This document shows, one piece after another, positions 52,002-61,011 of a DNA stretch of 64,000 nucleotides. How positions within the stretch are numbered: the first letter of the stretch is position 1; the number at the start of each line of letters is the position of its first letter. A model generated the notes under the pieces. It did not search any database, was not told the origin of the DNA, and was given only the letters and a program-made list of their open reading frames with translations. This stretch comes from Streptomyces sp. VRA16 Mangrove soil (GTDB lineage Bacteria > Actinomycetota > Actinomycetes > Streptomycetales > Streptomycetaceae). The stretch is from assembly GCF_017377775.1 (NCBI RefSeq), contig NZ_JAFVLN010000012.1, positions 238,167-302,166 of the forward strand, in the 5' to 3' direction. A program made the translations under genes and the position numbers.

Positions 52002-52712
52002 TCACAGGGTCGGCGGGTGAAGGGTGAAGCGGGCGTTGACGGCGGCGTGGACCTCTTGGCGTTCGGGTTCGAGGTCGAGGGTGGCGGGGTTGTCGTCGAT
52101 GCCGTCGGTGTAGGGGCCGGCCGCGGACATGCGGACCATGGCGCGGTCGAAGCGGGCGGGGTGGCCTTCGGCTCCGATGTCGGCGAGTTCGACGAGGGCG
52201 GCGAGGGTGGTGCCGAGGGCGTCGGCGTATTCGCGGGCGCGTCGGACGGCTTCGTGGACGGCTTGCCTGCGGGCGGCTGCGTGCACGGGTGAGGTGGGGC
52301 GCAGGGACCACCAGGGTCCGTCGACGCGGGTGAGGTCCAAGTCGGCGAGGCGGGTGGTGAGTTCGCCGAGTGCGGTGAAGTCGGTGAGTTCGGTGGTGAG
52401 GTGGACGGTGCCGCGGTAGGTGCGGATGCGTTCGCCGCGGCCGTGTTTGGTGAATTCGGGGGCGATGGAGAAGGCGCCGGTCTGTAGTTTTTCGACGGCT
52501 TCGCCGTAGCTCTTGATGAGGTCGAGGGTGGTGGCGTTGCGGCGGGTGAGGTCGTCGAGGGTGGTGCGGCGGTCGGTGTTGCGGGCGGTGATGGTGATGC
52601 CGATGCGGGCGAGTTCGGGGTCGGCTTCGAGGTGGGCTTCGCCGCGGACGGTGAGTCGGGGGGCCTGAGGGGTTCCGTGGGGGGCGCTCAGGGTGGGGTC
52701 GTCTTGGGTCAT
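52002..52712 (-). CDS. SIMPL-domain protein (DUF541)
   Basis: A 236-residue protein with ATG at 52710-52712. The SIMPL fold is recognisable from RLTVRGEAHLEADPELARIGITITARN, then NATTLDLIKSYGEAVEKLQTGAFSIAPEF, RTYRGTVHLTTELTDFTALGELTTRLADLDLTRVDGPWWSLRP and AVHEAVRRAREYADALGTTLAALVELAD. There is no signal peptide, so it is cytosolic, unlike many Gram-negative members. Function of the family is poorly defined (periplasmic/immune signalling names only). Confidence 0.88.
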   Translation of the reverse strand: MTQDDPTLSAPHGTPQAPRLTVRGEAHLEADPELARIGITITARNTDRRTTLDDLTRRNATTLDLIKSYGEAVEKLQTGAFSIAPEFTKHGRGERIRTYRGTVHLTTELTDFTALGELTTRLADLDLTRVDGPWWSLRPTSPVHAAARRQAVHEAVRRAREYADALGTTLAALVELADIGAEGHPARFDRAMVRMSAAGPYTDGIDDNPATLDLEPERQEVHAAVNARFTLHPPTL

Positions 52713-52869
52713 GGGCCCCACTTTGACACCGTTGGGGTTCGGCGGCAGGTCACCAGATCGAAACCTGCGGGGGCTGTTGCGGGTTGGGGCTTCTGGGCCA
52801 GAATCTACGCGCGTTGCCTCTGTTCATTTTCGTACGAACCACGAGTGGTCGTGGGTCAGGAGCTCCTCG

Positions 52870-54675
52870 ATGCCGTTGAACCGCAGATCCTTCCTGGGCA
52901 AGTCCGCCGCGACCGGTGCCGGTGTGGCGCTGGCGGGGGCTGTCGCCGCGCCGGCCGCCGAGGCCGAGGAGGGCAAGGCCAAGAAGCAGAAGCGGTATGC
53001 GTTCACCGTCATGGGGACGACCGATCTGCATGGTCATGTCTTCAACTGGGACTACTACAAGGACGCCGAGTACAAGGACGCGGCGGGCAACGCGCAGGGT
53101 CTGTCGCGGATCTCGACGCTGGTGCAGCAGGTCCGTGCGGAGAAGGGCCGGCGCAACACGCTGCTGATCGACGCCGGTGACACGATCCAGGGCACGCCGT
53201 TGACGTACTACTTCGCGCGGGTGGATCCGATCACGGCGGAGAACGGTCCGGTGCATCCGATGGCCGAGGCGATGAACGCGATCGGGTACGACGCGGCGGC
53301 GCTCGGCAATCACGAGTTCAACTACGGCATCGATACGCTGCGCAAGTTCGAGTCGCAGCTGCGTTTCCCGTTGCTCGGGGCGAACGCGGTGGACGCGAAG
53401 ACGGAGAAGCCGGCGTTCAGGCCGTACGTCATCAAGACGATGCGGACGCCGCACGGCAAGGACGTGAAGGTGGCGATCCTGGGGCTGACGAACCCGGGTA
53501 TCGCGATCTGGGACAAGGCGTATGTGCAGGGTGTGCTGAAGTTCCCGGGGCTTGAGGAGCAGGCTGCGCTGTGGGTGCCGAAGCTGCGGTCGATGGGCGC
53601 GGACGTCGTGATCATTTCGGCGCACTCGGGTGCGTCGGGCACGTCGTCGTGGGGTGACCAGTTGCCGTACGTGGAGAACGCGGCGGCGAACGTGGCGAAG
53701 ACGGTGCCGGGGATCGACGCGATCCTGGTCGGGCACGCGCACGTGGAGATCGAGCAGCAGTTGGTGACGAACGACAAGACGGGGAAGACGGTCGTGCTGT
53801 CGGAGCCGCTGTGCTATGCGGAGCGGCTGGCGCTGTTCGACTTCGAGTTGGTGTGGGAGAAGGGCCGCTGGGCGGTCGAGTCGGTGTCGTCGAAGCTGCT
53901 GAACTCGAACGCGGTGGCGGACGATCCGAAGATCACGAAGCTGCTGCAGGCGGACCACGACCTGGTCGTGAAGTATGTGAACCAGGTGGTCGGGCGGGCG
54001 ACGACGACGCTGACGACGGTGGACGCCCGCTACAAGGACGCGCCGATCATCGACTTGATCAACAAGGTGCAGGCGGATGTGGTGACGGAGGCTCTGAAGT
54101 CGACGCAGTACGCGTCGCTTCCGGTGCTGTCGCAGGCGTCGCCGTTCTCTCGTACGTCGGAGATCCCTGCGGGCAATGTCACGATCCGGGATCTGTCGAG
54201 CCTGTACGTGTACGACAACACGCTGGTCGCGAAGTTGATGACGGGTGCGCAGGTGCGGGCGTACCTGGAGTACTCGGCGGAGTACTTCGTGCAGACGGCG
54301 GCGGGCGCGGCGGTCGACGTGGACAAGCTGACGAACGCGAACAACCGCCCGGACTACAACTACGACTACGTGTCGGGGGTCACGTACGACATCGACGTCG
54401 CGCAGCCGGCGGGTTCGCGGATCAAGAACCTGAGGTTCGACGGTGCGGATCTGGATGACGCGGCGCAGTTCGTGTTCGCGGTGAACAACTACCGGGCGAA
54501 CGGTGGTGGCGCGTTCCCGGGTGTGGCGACGGCGCAGGAGCTGTGGTCGGAGTCGACGGAGATCCGGACGCGGATCGCGGAGTGGGTGACGGCGAAGGGT
54601 GTCCTCGACCCGGCCGACTTCGCTTCGGTGGACTGGAAGCTGACGCGGGACGGGACGCCGATCGTCTTCTCGTGA
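52870..54675 (+). CDS. Tat-exported bifunctional UDP-sugar hydrolase/5'-nucleotidase type metallophosphatase
   Basis: A 601-residue exported enzyme. The ATG at 52870 follows AGGAG by seven bases. The twin-arginine signal is LNRRSFLGKSAATGAGVALAGAVAAPAAEA. The dinuclear metal domain carries TTDLHGHVFNWDYY (Asp, His), LLIDAGDTIQGTPL (Asp), GNHEFNYG (Asn, His), VIISAHSG (His) and VGHAHVEIEQ (His-x-His). The C-terminal substrate domain contains PFSRTSEIPAGNVTIRDLSSLYVYDNTLVAKLMTG and VFAVNNYRANGGGAFPGV. It hydrolyses nucleotides outside the cell for phosphate or nucleoside scavenging. Confidence 0.94.
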   Translation: MPLNRRSFLGKSAATGAGVALAGAVAAPAAEAEEGKAKKQKRYAFTVMGTTDLHGHVFNWDYYKDAEYKDAAGNAQGLSRISTLVQQVRAEKGRRNTLLIDAGDTIQGTPLTYYFARVDPITAENGPVHPMAEAMNAIGYDAAALGNHEFNYGIDTLRKFESQLRFPLLGANAVDAKTEKPAFRPYVIKTMRTPHGKDVKVAILGLTNPGIAIWDKAYVQGVLKFPGLEEQAALWVPKLRSMGADVVIISAHSGASGTSSWGDQLPYVENAAANVAKTVPGIDAILVGHAHVEIEQQLVTNDKTGKTVVLSEPLCYAERLALFDFELVWEKGRWAVESVSSKLLNSNAVADDPKITKLLQADHDLVVKYVNQVVGRATTTLTTVDARYKDAPIIDLINKVQADVVTEALKSTQYASLPVLSQASPFSRTSEIPAGNVTIRDLSSLYVYDNTLVAKLMTGAQVRAYLEYSAEYFVQTAAGAAVDVDKLTNANNRPDYNYDYVSGVTYDIDVAQPAGSRIKNLRFDGADLDDAAQFVFAVNNYRANGGGAFPGVATAQELWSESTEIRTRIAEWVTAKGVLDPADFASVDWKLTRDGTPIVFS

Positions 54676-54695
54676 GGTGAGTCCGCCGCCGGGGG

Positions 54696-56132
54696 TCAGC
54701 CCTGGAGTTTGACCATGGTGCCGCGCTCCCCCGCCTGTCGCTGGGCGGGCCCGGGGGCGCGGTGCTCGTGTCCGGTGAGGCCGAAGCTGGTGAAGGCGGT
54801 GCGTCGGGGCTGCGGGTAGGGGTCTTTGCCGGTGAGGGAGTTGAGGATGGTGGCGGAGCGCCAGGCGGCGAGGCCGAGGTCGGGGGCGCCGACGCCGTGG
54901 GTGTGGCGTTCGGCGTTCTGGACGTAGAGGGCGCCGGTGACGGAGTCGTCGAGGACGAGGCGGAACTGCTCGTCGATGCGGGGGCGTTCGGAGCTGTCGC
55001 GGCGGATGTAGGGGTCGAGGCCGGCGAGCATGCCGTCGAGGGGGCGTTCCTTGTAGCCGGTGGCGAGGACGACGGCGTCGGTGGTGAGGCGGGAGCGGGC
55101 GCTCTGCCGGCGGTGTTCGAGGTGGAGTTCGATCTTGGTGGTGGCGACGCGGCCCGCGGTGCGGACGCTGACGCCGGGGGTGAGGGTGGCGTCGGGCCAG
55201 CCGCCGTGGAGGGTGCGCTGGTACAGCTCGTCGTGGATGGCGGCGATGGTGTCGGCGTCGATGCCTTTGTGGAGCTGCCACTGGGCGGGGACGAGGTGGT
55301 CGCGCTCGCGCTCGGGCAGGGCGTGGAAGTAGCGGGTGTAGTCGGGGGTGAAGTGTTCGAGGCCGAGCTTGCTGTACTCCATGGGTGCGAAGGCTTCGGT
55401 GCGGGCGAGCCAGTGGAGTTTCTCGTGGCCTTCGGGGCGGTGCTTGAGGAGGTCGAGGAAGATTTCGGCGCCGGACTGGCCGCTGCCGATGACGGTGACG
55501 TGTTCGGCGGCGAGGAGGCGTGCGCGGTGGGTGAGGTAGTCGGCGGAGTGGATGACGGGCACGGTGGGCGCGTCGGCGAGCGGCTTGAGCGGTTCGGGGA
55601 CGAAGGGCTCGGTGCCGATGCCGAGGGCGACGTTCTTGGTGTACGTGCGGCCGAGGGCTTCGGCCTCTCCGTCGGCGTCGAGCTGGGTGAAGTCGACCTC
55701 GAACAGGGCGCGTTCGGGGTTCCAGCGGACGGCGTCGACCTGGTGGCCGAAGTGCAGTCCGGGCAGGTTCTCGCTGACCCAGCGGCAGTAGGCGTCGTAC
55801 TCGGCGCGCTGGATGTGGAAGCGCTCGGCGAAGTAGAACGGGAAGAGGCGTTCGCGGGTCTTGAGGTAGTTGAGGAAGCTCCAGTCGCTGGCCGGGTCGG
55901 CGAGGGTCACCAGGTCGGCGAGGAAGGGGACTTGGAGGGTGGCGCCGTCGATGAGCAGGCCGGGGTGCCAGTGGAAGGCGGGGCGCTGGTCGTAGAAGGC
56001 GGTGTCGAGTTCGGTGAGGGGGTGGGCGAGGGCGGCGAGGGACAGGTTGAAGGGGCCGATGCCGATGCCGACGAGGTCGCGTGGTGCTTCGGTGGGCAAG
56101 GTGGCGGGGTGGGGGGTGGGCGCGGCAGTCAT
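54696..56132 (-). CDS. Lysine/ornithine (diamine) N-monooxygenase, DesB/SidA-type
   Basis: A 478-residue flavoprotein of the IucD/SidA/PvdA family that hydroxylates the side-chain amine of lysine, ornithine or diamines with NADPH and O2, the first step to hydroxamate siderophores. FAD motif GIGIGPFNLSLAAL lies at residues about 23-36; the NADPH motif VTVIGSGQSGAEIFLDLL near 220; the ATGY motif ATGYKERP near 355; and VQNAERHTHGVGAPDLGLAAWR near the C-terminus. The ATG overlaps the stop of the decarboxylase gene (ATGA at 56129-56132), so they form an operon. No acyltransferase (DesC) or NIS synthetase (DesD) follows; the next gene is convergent. Confidence 0.92.
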   Translation of the reverse strand: MTAAPTPHPATLPTEAPRDLVGIGIGPFNLSLAALAHPLTELDTAFYDQRPAFHWHPGLLIDGATLQVPFLADLVTLADPASDWSFLNYLKTRERLFPFYFAERFHIQRAEYDAYCRWVSENLPGLHFGHQVDAVRWNPERALFEVDFTQLDADGEAEALGRTYTKNVALGIGTEPFVPEPLKPLADAPTVPVIHSADYLTHRARLLAAEHVTVIGSGQSGAEIFLDLLKHRPEGHEKLHWLARTEAFAPMEYSKLGLEHFTPDYTRYFHALPERERDHLVPAQWQLHKGIDADTIAAIHDELYQRTLHGGWPDATLTPGVSVRTAGRVATTKIELHLEHRRQSARSRLTTDAVVLATGYKERPLDGMLAGLDPYIRRDSSERPRIDEQFRLVLDDSVTGALYVQNAERHTHGVGAPDLGLAAWRSATILNSLTGKDPYPQPRRTAFTSFGLTGHEHRAPGPAQRQAGERGTMVKLQG

Positions 56133-57568
56133 CGGGACGTGGGTCCTTCCACCAGTTTCAGCAGTGCGGTGAGGTCGTCGGGGGTGGTGTGGGGGTTGAG
56201 CAGGGTGGCTTTGAGGTAGAGCTTTCCGTCCATGCGGGCGCGGCCGAGGACGGCGTGGCCCTCGGTGAGCAGGGTGCGGCGGATGTCGGCGATGTGTGCG
56301 TCGGTGGCGTCGGTGGGCCGGAACAGGACGGTGGAGAGGGTGGGGGTGTCGTACAGCTCCAGGTCGGGGTGGGTGTCGACGAGCCGGGCGAGGTGGTGGG
56401 CGAGGGCGATGACTTGGTCGACGAGGGTGCCGATGCCGGTGCGGCCGAGGGCTTTGAGGGTGACGGCGAGTTTGAGGACGTCGGGCCGTCGGGTGGTGCG
56501 CAGGGAGCGGCCGAGGAGGTCGGGCAGTCCTGCTTCGGTGTCGTCGTCGGCGTTGAGGTAGTCGGCGGTGTGCGTGAGGGCGCGCAGGTCTGCGGGTTCG
56601 CGTACGGCGAGGAGTCCGGCGGCGACCGGCTGCCAGCCGAGTTTGTGCAGGTCGAGGGTGACGGTGTGGGCGCGGTCGAGGCCGTGCAGCAGGGTGGCGT
56701 GGCGGGGGCTGAACAGGAGGCCTGCCCCGTAGGCGGCGTCGATGTGGAGGCGGGCGCCGTGGTGGTCGCAGAGGTCGGCGATCTCGGGGAGCGGGTCGAT
56801 GAGCCCGGCGTCGGTGGTGCCGGCGGTGGCGGCGACGAGTTTGGGGCCGGGCAGGTCGGTGAGGGCTTCGTCGAGTGCGGCCGGGTCGAGGGTGCCGGTG
56901 GGGGCGGGTACGACGATGGGTTCGGGCAGGCCGAGGAGCCAGGCGGCGCGGGCGAGGCTGTGGTGGGCGTTCTCGCCGACGAGGAGTTGTACGGGTTCGG
57001 GGTGGGGGTCGGTCTCGCGGGCGAGTAGTACGGCGAGTTGGTTGGCTTCGGTGCCGCCGGTGGTGACGAGGGCGTCGGGCCGGTCGGCCGCCGGGTAGGT
57101 CTCGTGGGCGAGTGCGGCGGTGAGGTCGGCTTCGAGCGCGGAGGCCGCCGGGGCCTGGTCCCAGGAGTCCATGGACGGGTTGAGGGCGCTCGCGGCGAGG
57201 TCGGCGGCGGTGGCGACGGCGAGCGGCGGGCAGTGCAGGTGGGCCGCGCACAGGGGTTCGGCGGGGTCGGCGGCGCCGGCGGCGAGGGCGGTGACGAGGG
57301 TGCGCAGGGCTTCCTCGGCTCCGGTGCCGTGCTCGGGGAGCAACGGGCCGACCGCTTCGCGGAGTTGGGCGGCGACGGTGTCGGGGCCGCCGGCGGGCAG
57401 CGGTCCCGCGCGGTGGACGGCGCCTTCGTGGAGGGCGTCGAGGACGGTGCCGAGCAGCGGCCGCAGGGCGTCGGGGCCCTGGGTGCCTCCGGCCAGGGGC
57501 GGAAGAAGGAGGCCCATGGGCGCTGCCCATCCCTTGGAGGGGTGGTGGCGGGCGGCGGGCGGGATCAT
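56129..57568 (-). CDS. PLP-dependent decarboxylase (DesA-like, group II)
   Basis: A 479-residue fold-type I decarboxylase. I start at ATG 57566-57568, with AAGGA 6 bases upstream; an in-frame ATG at 57598 lacks this. The cofactor lysine is in VTLDLHKLGWQPVAAG; the ASP that bonds the pyridine N is in HIDAAYGAGLLF, and TTGGTEANQLAVLLAR holds the phosphate-binding turn. LNPSMDSWDQAPAASALE is the family substrate-entry segment. It resembles lysine decarboxylase DesA, giving cadaverine, but is divergent (DesA has a DYHKSFFQPVSSSA context). Coupled to the N-monooxygenase gene. No iron-box sequence of the TTAGGTTAGGCTAACCTAA type is visible upstream. Confidence 0.88.
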   Translation of the reverse strand: MIPPAARHHPSKGWAAPMGLLLPPLAGGTQGPDALRPLLGTVLDALHEGAVHRAGPLPAGGPDTVAAQLREAVGPLLPEHGTGAEEALRTLVTALAAGAADPAEPLCAAHLHCPPLAVATAADLAASALNPSMDSWDQAPAASALEADLTAALAHETYPAADRPDALVTTGGTEANQLAVLLARETDPHPEPVQLLVGENAHHSLARAAWLLGLPEPIVVPAPTGTLDPAALDEALTDLPGPKLVAATAGTTDAGLIDPLPEIADLCDHHGARLHIDAAYGAGLLFSPRHATLLHGLDRAHTVTLDLHKLGWQPVAAGLLAVREPADLRALTHTADYLNADDDTEAGLPDLLGRSLRTTRRPDVLKLAVTLKALGRTGIGTLVDQVIALAHHLARLVDTHPDLELYDTPTLSTVLFRPTDATDAHIADIRRTLLTEGHAVLGRARMDGKLYLKATLLNPHTTPDDLTALLKLVEGPTSR

Positions 57569-57865
57569 GCGGGGTCCTTCTGGTGCGCGGCGGGACATGG
57601 AACGGTGCGCACCAGTTTTGGCGTTGCGGAAGGCAGGCCACCGGCAAATGCGGGAAGGAAACCCGAAAGGGGTACTGCTGTACGGAGAGAGCGTGTTGGT
57701 GGTGTATAGGGCGGGTTGGGGGCCTCGGGCGGAGGGCGAGTGGGGCGCCTCCGGCGGAGGGGCGGGTTGAGGGCCTCCCGTGGAGGGGCGGGTTAGGGCG
57801 CCTCCCGTGGATCCGGTGGATCCCGTGGATCCCGGGAGGCGCCCCTTCGGCTCAGCGTCGGCCGG
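57569..57865. other. Intergenic region with tandem GC-rich repeats
   Basis: No gene in 297 bases. It contains imperfect direct repeats of GGCGGGTT(GA/A)GGGCGCCTCC(C/G)G(T/C)GGAGG around 57720-57810 and the pepN terminator. The decarboxylase promoter should lie near 57600-57720 but no consensus could be assigned. Confidence 0.6.
57796..57844 (-). terminator. Probable pepN terminator
   Basis: A perfect 12-bp stem (57796-57807 with 57833-57844, GGGCGCCTCCCG and complement) encloses a 25-base loop made of three TGGATCC(G/C) repeats. It starts 22 bases past the pepN stop. Confidence 0.75.
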
Positions 57866-60373
57866 TCATCCTTGGCGTGCCTTCAACGCTCTGCGCAGGT
57901 CGTCGAGTTGGTCGTCGAGCTTGCGGCGCAGTGCGGGGCTGGGCTCCCCTTGGCTGAGGCACTGTTCGCCGAGCCGGAGGGTCTCCGGGTCGACGGCGTG
58001 CTCGGGGAAGGCGTACCGGCCGACGGCCGTGGCGATGGCGGGGCCGCGCCGTTCGGCGAGGGTGACGGCGTCGGTGAAGTAGCGCGGCAGGTAGGAGCGG
58101 AGCAGGTCGGCCTGTTCGGGCTGCCAGAAGCCCTGGGCGGTGGCGGTGAACAGGTAGTTGGACAGTTCGCGGTCGGGTTCGTCGGTGTGGTCGGCGAACA
58201 TCGCGTCCCAGGCGGCGGCCTTGGCCTGCGGGTCGGGCAGGGAGGCGTGGCAGCGGGCGGCGCCCTCCTGGCCGACGGCGCTGGGGTCGTGGGCGAGTTC
58301 GGCCTCGATGACGGCGTCGTCGACGGCGCCGAGGACGCTGAGCCGGCCGAGGATGCGCCAGCGCAGTTCGGGGTCGAGTTCGGGTCCGCCGGGGACGGCG
58401 CCGGAGTCGTACCAGTCGCGGATGACGTCGGCGTACTGGGCGGCGTCGATGAGGTGGCGTACGGCGGTGAGGCGCAGTCCGGGGTGGCTGCCGTCCTCGG
58501 TGCGGCGGATCAGGTCCTCGCACAGGGTGGTGAGGAGGGTGAGGGCGGCAGGCCGGTCCGCGGGGGCCGTGTACTGGTCGGCGACCTGGGTGTGGGCGAA
58601 CGTGAGGACGCCCTGGACGATGGCGAGGTCGGTTTCCTCGCTCAGGTGGGCGGCGGCCGTCTCCAGGTAGGTGGCGGGCTCCAGTTGGCCGTCGCGGACC
58701 ATGTCGCGCAGGGTGTTCCACAGCACCGCGCGGGTGAGGGGGTCGGGGACGCCGGAGATGCCGCGGACGACGGTTTCCTCGCTGACCGGGTCGAGGCGGA
58801 CCTTGGCGTAGGTGAGGTCGTGGTCGTTGGGCACGATCAGGGCGGGGCGCGGGCCGCGGCCGGTGATGGGTTCGCCGGGGACGTCGACGTCGATGCGTTC
58901 GCGCAGGACGAGGGCGCGGCTGTCGGCCGGGTCGCGGTCGTAGAGGCCGACGGCGATGCGGTGGGGGCGGCTGCCGGTGCGGTCGACGGTGAGGGTCCAG
59001 CCGTCGTCGGTGTCGGTGACGCGGGTGGTGAGGGTGTCGACGCCGGTGGTGCGCAGCCAGGTGTCGGCCCAGGCGTGGACGTCGCGGTCGGCGCCGGAGG
59101 CTTCCGAGGCCAGCGAGTCGATGAAGTCGGCGAGGGTGGCGTTGCCGAACTTGTGGCGCTTGAAGTGGGTGTTGATGCCGGCGAGGAAGTCCTTCTCGCC
59201 GAGCCAGGTGACCAGTTGGCGCAGTGCGGAGGCGCCCTTGGCGTAGGAGATCCCGTCGAAGTTGAGGAGTGCGGAGGCCGTGTCGGGGACGGCGTCGGGG
59301 GCGACGGGGTGGGTGGTGGGCCGCTGGTCGGCGTCGTAGCCCCAGGCTTTGCGGGAGATGCCGAAGTCGACCCAGGTGTCCTTGTAGCGGGTGGCTTCGG
59401 TGAGGGTCTGGTAGCCCATGTACTCGGCGAACGACTCGTTGAGCCAGATGTCGTCCCACCACTTGAGGGTGACGAGGTCGCCGAACCACATGTGGGCCAT
59501 CTCGTGGGCGATCACCATGGCGCGGAGCTGGCGTTCGGTGTCGGTGACGGCGGAGCGGTAGACGAACTCGTCGCGGAAGGTGACGAGGCCGGGGTTCTCC
59601 ATCGCGCCGGCGTTGAACTCGGGGACGAACGCCTGGTCGTAGGAGTCGAAGGGGTACGGCTCGTCGAACTTCTCGTGGTAGCGGTCGAAGCACGCGCGCG
59701 TGGCGTCGAGGATCTCGTCGGCGTCGGCGTCGAGGTAGGGGGCGAGCGAGCGGCGGCAGTGCAGGCCGAAGGGGAGGCCGCGGTGTTCGGTGCGGATGGA
59801 GTGCCAGGGGCCCGCGGCGACGGCGACGAGGTAGGTCGACAGGAGTGGGGTGGGGGCGGCCTGCCATGTGCCGTCGCCCAGGTGCTCGGTGACGCCGTTG
59901 GCGATGACGGTCCAGCCTTCGGGGGCGGTGACGGTGAGGTCGAAGACGGCCTTGAGGTCGGGCTGGTCGAAGGCGGGGAAGACGCGCTGGACGTCCACCA
60001 TGCACAGGTTGGAGTAGACGTACGTCTCGCCGTCGGTGGGGTCGGTGAAGCGGTGCATCCCCTCGCCGGTGTGCGAGTAGCGCATGGCGGCGTCGACGAC
60101 GAGTTCGTGCGCGCCCTCGGCGAGGCCGGACAGCGGCAGCCGGTTGTCGTCGAGGGCGGCGGGGTCGAGCGGCTGCCCGTCGAGGGTGACGGTGCGCAGT
60201 TCGGCGGGCACGAGCTCGACGAACGTGTCTCCTGCGGCTCGCGCGGTGAACCGGATCGCGGTACGGGAGTCGAAGGTGTCGGGGCCACGGGTCAGGTCGA
60301 GTTCGACGCGGTAGTGCTCGACGTCGATGAGCCGGGCTCGGGTCTGCGCTTCGTCGCGCGTCAGTACGGGCAT
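57866..60373 (-). CDS. pepN: Aminopeptidase N (M1 zinc metallopeptidase)
   Basis: An 835-residue cytosolic aminopeptidase. I begin at ATG 60371-60373 (MPVLTRDEAQTRARLIDVEHY), the usual actinobacterial N-terminus; the frame continues upstream without support. The exopeptidase motif GAMEN lies at residue about 256. The zinc site HEMAHMWFGDLVTLKWWDDIWLNESFAEYMG begins at about 290 (HExxH, then Glu 18 residues on). The C-terminal 400 residues are the ERAP1-like helical domain (LTYAKVRLDP ... RAVLWNTLRDMVRDGQL). Removes N-terminal residues from peptides. Terminated by the hairpin at 57796-57844. Confidence 0.96.
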   Translation of the reverse strand: MPVLTRDEAQTRARLIDVEHYRVELDLTRGPDTFDSRTAIRFTARAAGDTFVELVPAELRTVTLDGQPLDPAALDDNRLPLSGLAEGAHELVVDAAMRYSHTGEGMHRFTDPTDGETYVYSNLCMVDVQRVFPAFDQPDLKAVFDLTVTAPEGWTVIANGVTEHLGDGTWQAAPTPLLSTYLVAVAAGPWHSIRTEHRGLPFGLHCRRSLAPYLDADADEILDATRACFDRYHEKFDEPYPFDSYDQAFVPEFNAGAMENPGLVTFRDEFVYRSAVTDTERQLRAMVIAHEMAHMWFGDLVTLKWWDDIWLNESFAEYMGYQTLTEATRYKDTWVDFGISRKAWGYDADQRPTTHPVAPDAVPDTASALLNFDGISYAKGASALRQLVTWLGEKDFLAGINTHFKRHKFGNATLADFIDSLASEASGADRDVHAWADTWLRTTGVDTLTTRVTDTDDGWTLTVDRTGSRPHRIAVGLYDRDPADSRALVLRERIDVDVPGEPITGRGPRPALIVPNDHDLTYAKVRLDPVSEETVVRGISGVPDPLTRAVLWNTLRDMVRDGQLEPATYLETAAAHLSEETDLAIVQGVLTFAHTQVADQYTAPADRPAALTLLTTLCEDLIRRTEDGSHPGLRLTAVRHLIDAAQYADVIRDWYDSGAVPGGPELDPELRWRILGRLSVLGAVDDAVIEAELAHDPSAVGQEGAARCHASLPDPQAKAAAWDAMFADHTDEPDRELSNYLFTATAQGFWQPEQADLLRSYLPRYFTDAVTLAERRGPAIATAVGRYAFPEHAVDPETLRLGEQCLSQGEPSPALRRKLDDQLDDLRRALKARQG

Positions 60374-60515
60374 GGGGTCATGGTGCCTGATGCCTCTGAC
60401 AGTGCGGCAGGGTGCCTGGGCGCGGGGCTCTGCCTCGGACCCCGCTCCTCGGTCGCCGGAGGGGTTGTCCGTTGGCGGGACGGTCGAGCGGGGGCGGCGT
60501 CCGGTGGCGCCGCGG

Positions 60516-60671
60516 GTGACGGAGATGCCGTATCGGCGGCGCTCTGCGGGACGGGTGGTCCTGTGGACGTGTGGCACGGTGGTGGCGCTGCTGGTGGTCG
60601 CCTTCGTCGCCATGATGGTGGCGTTCGCCTGGGTCATGGGTGAGAACCACCGGAAGATGTTCGGGGGCTGA
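60516..60671 (+). CDS. 51-residue single-pass membrane protein
   Basis: A small frame with strong G/C third positions. It starts GTG 60516 (VTEMPYRRRSAGRVV) or ATG 60525, and has one helix LWTCGTVVALLVVAFVAMMVAFAWVM with a basic N-terminus (N-in) and a short GENHRKMFGG tail. The ribosome site is weak. It is divergent from pepN and convergent with the chorismate mutase gene with 10 bases between stops. No family is recognised. Coding character makes it likely real, though the start is uncertain. Confidence 0.55.
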   Translation: MTEMPYRRRSAGRVVLWTCGTVVALLVVAFVAMMVAFAWVMGENHRKMFGG

Positions 60672-60681
60672 GCCCCCGCGA

Positions 60682-61005
60682 TCACCTCTTGGTGTCCTCG
60701 GCGATCTGCTCGTGGTGGCGGATCACTTCGCTGATGATGAAGTTGAGGAACTTCTCGGCGAAGGCCGGGTCCAGTTTGGCGTTCTCGGCGAGTTGGCGCA
60801 GGCGCTCGATCTGGCGGGCCTCGCGGGCCGGGTCGGCCGGGGGCAGGGCGTGGTGGGCCTTGAGGTGGCCGACCTGCTGGGTGGCTTTGAAGCGTTCGGC
60901 GAGCATGTGGACGACGGCGGCGTCGATGTTGTCGATGCTGTCGCGCAGGCGGGCGAGCTCGGCGCGCACGGCCGGGTCGACCTCGTTGGGGTTGCTGGTG
61001 GTCAT
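60682..61005 (-). CDS. Chorismate mutase (AroQ type)
   Basis: A 107-residue all-helical enzyme converting chorismate to prephenate for phenylalanine and tyrosine. AroQ motifs are visible: LARLRDSIDNIDAAVVHMLAERFKATQQVGHLKAHHALPPADPAREARQIERLRQLAENAKLDPAFAEKFLNFIISEVIRHHEQI contains the Arg-Asp-Ile-Asp helix 1, the Lys in the FKAT..VGxLK segment and the C-terminal helix 3 Glu. Size matches the free-standing actinobacterial form. Same strand as AraC (6-base gap), so they may be co-transcribed. Confidence 0.92.
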   Translation of the reverse strand: MTTSNPNEVDPAVRAELARLRDSIDNIDAAVVHMLAERFKATQQVGHLKAHHALPPADPAREARQIERLRQLAENAKLDPAFAEKFLNFIISEVIRHHEQIAEDTKR

Positions 61006-61011
61006 GACGGA

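Noticed and set aside
57569..57860. Iron-box operator before the decarboxylase/N-hydroxylase operon
   Set aside because: No match to the TTAGGTTAGGCTAACCTAA-type site was seen on either strand, so iron control is not claimed.
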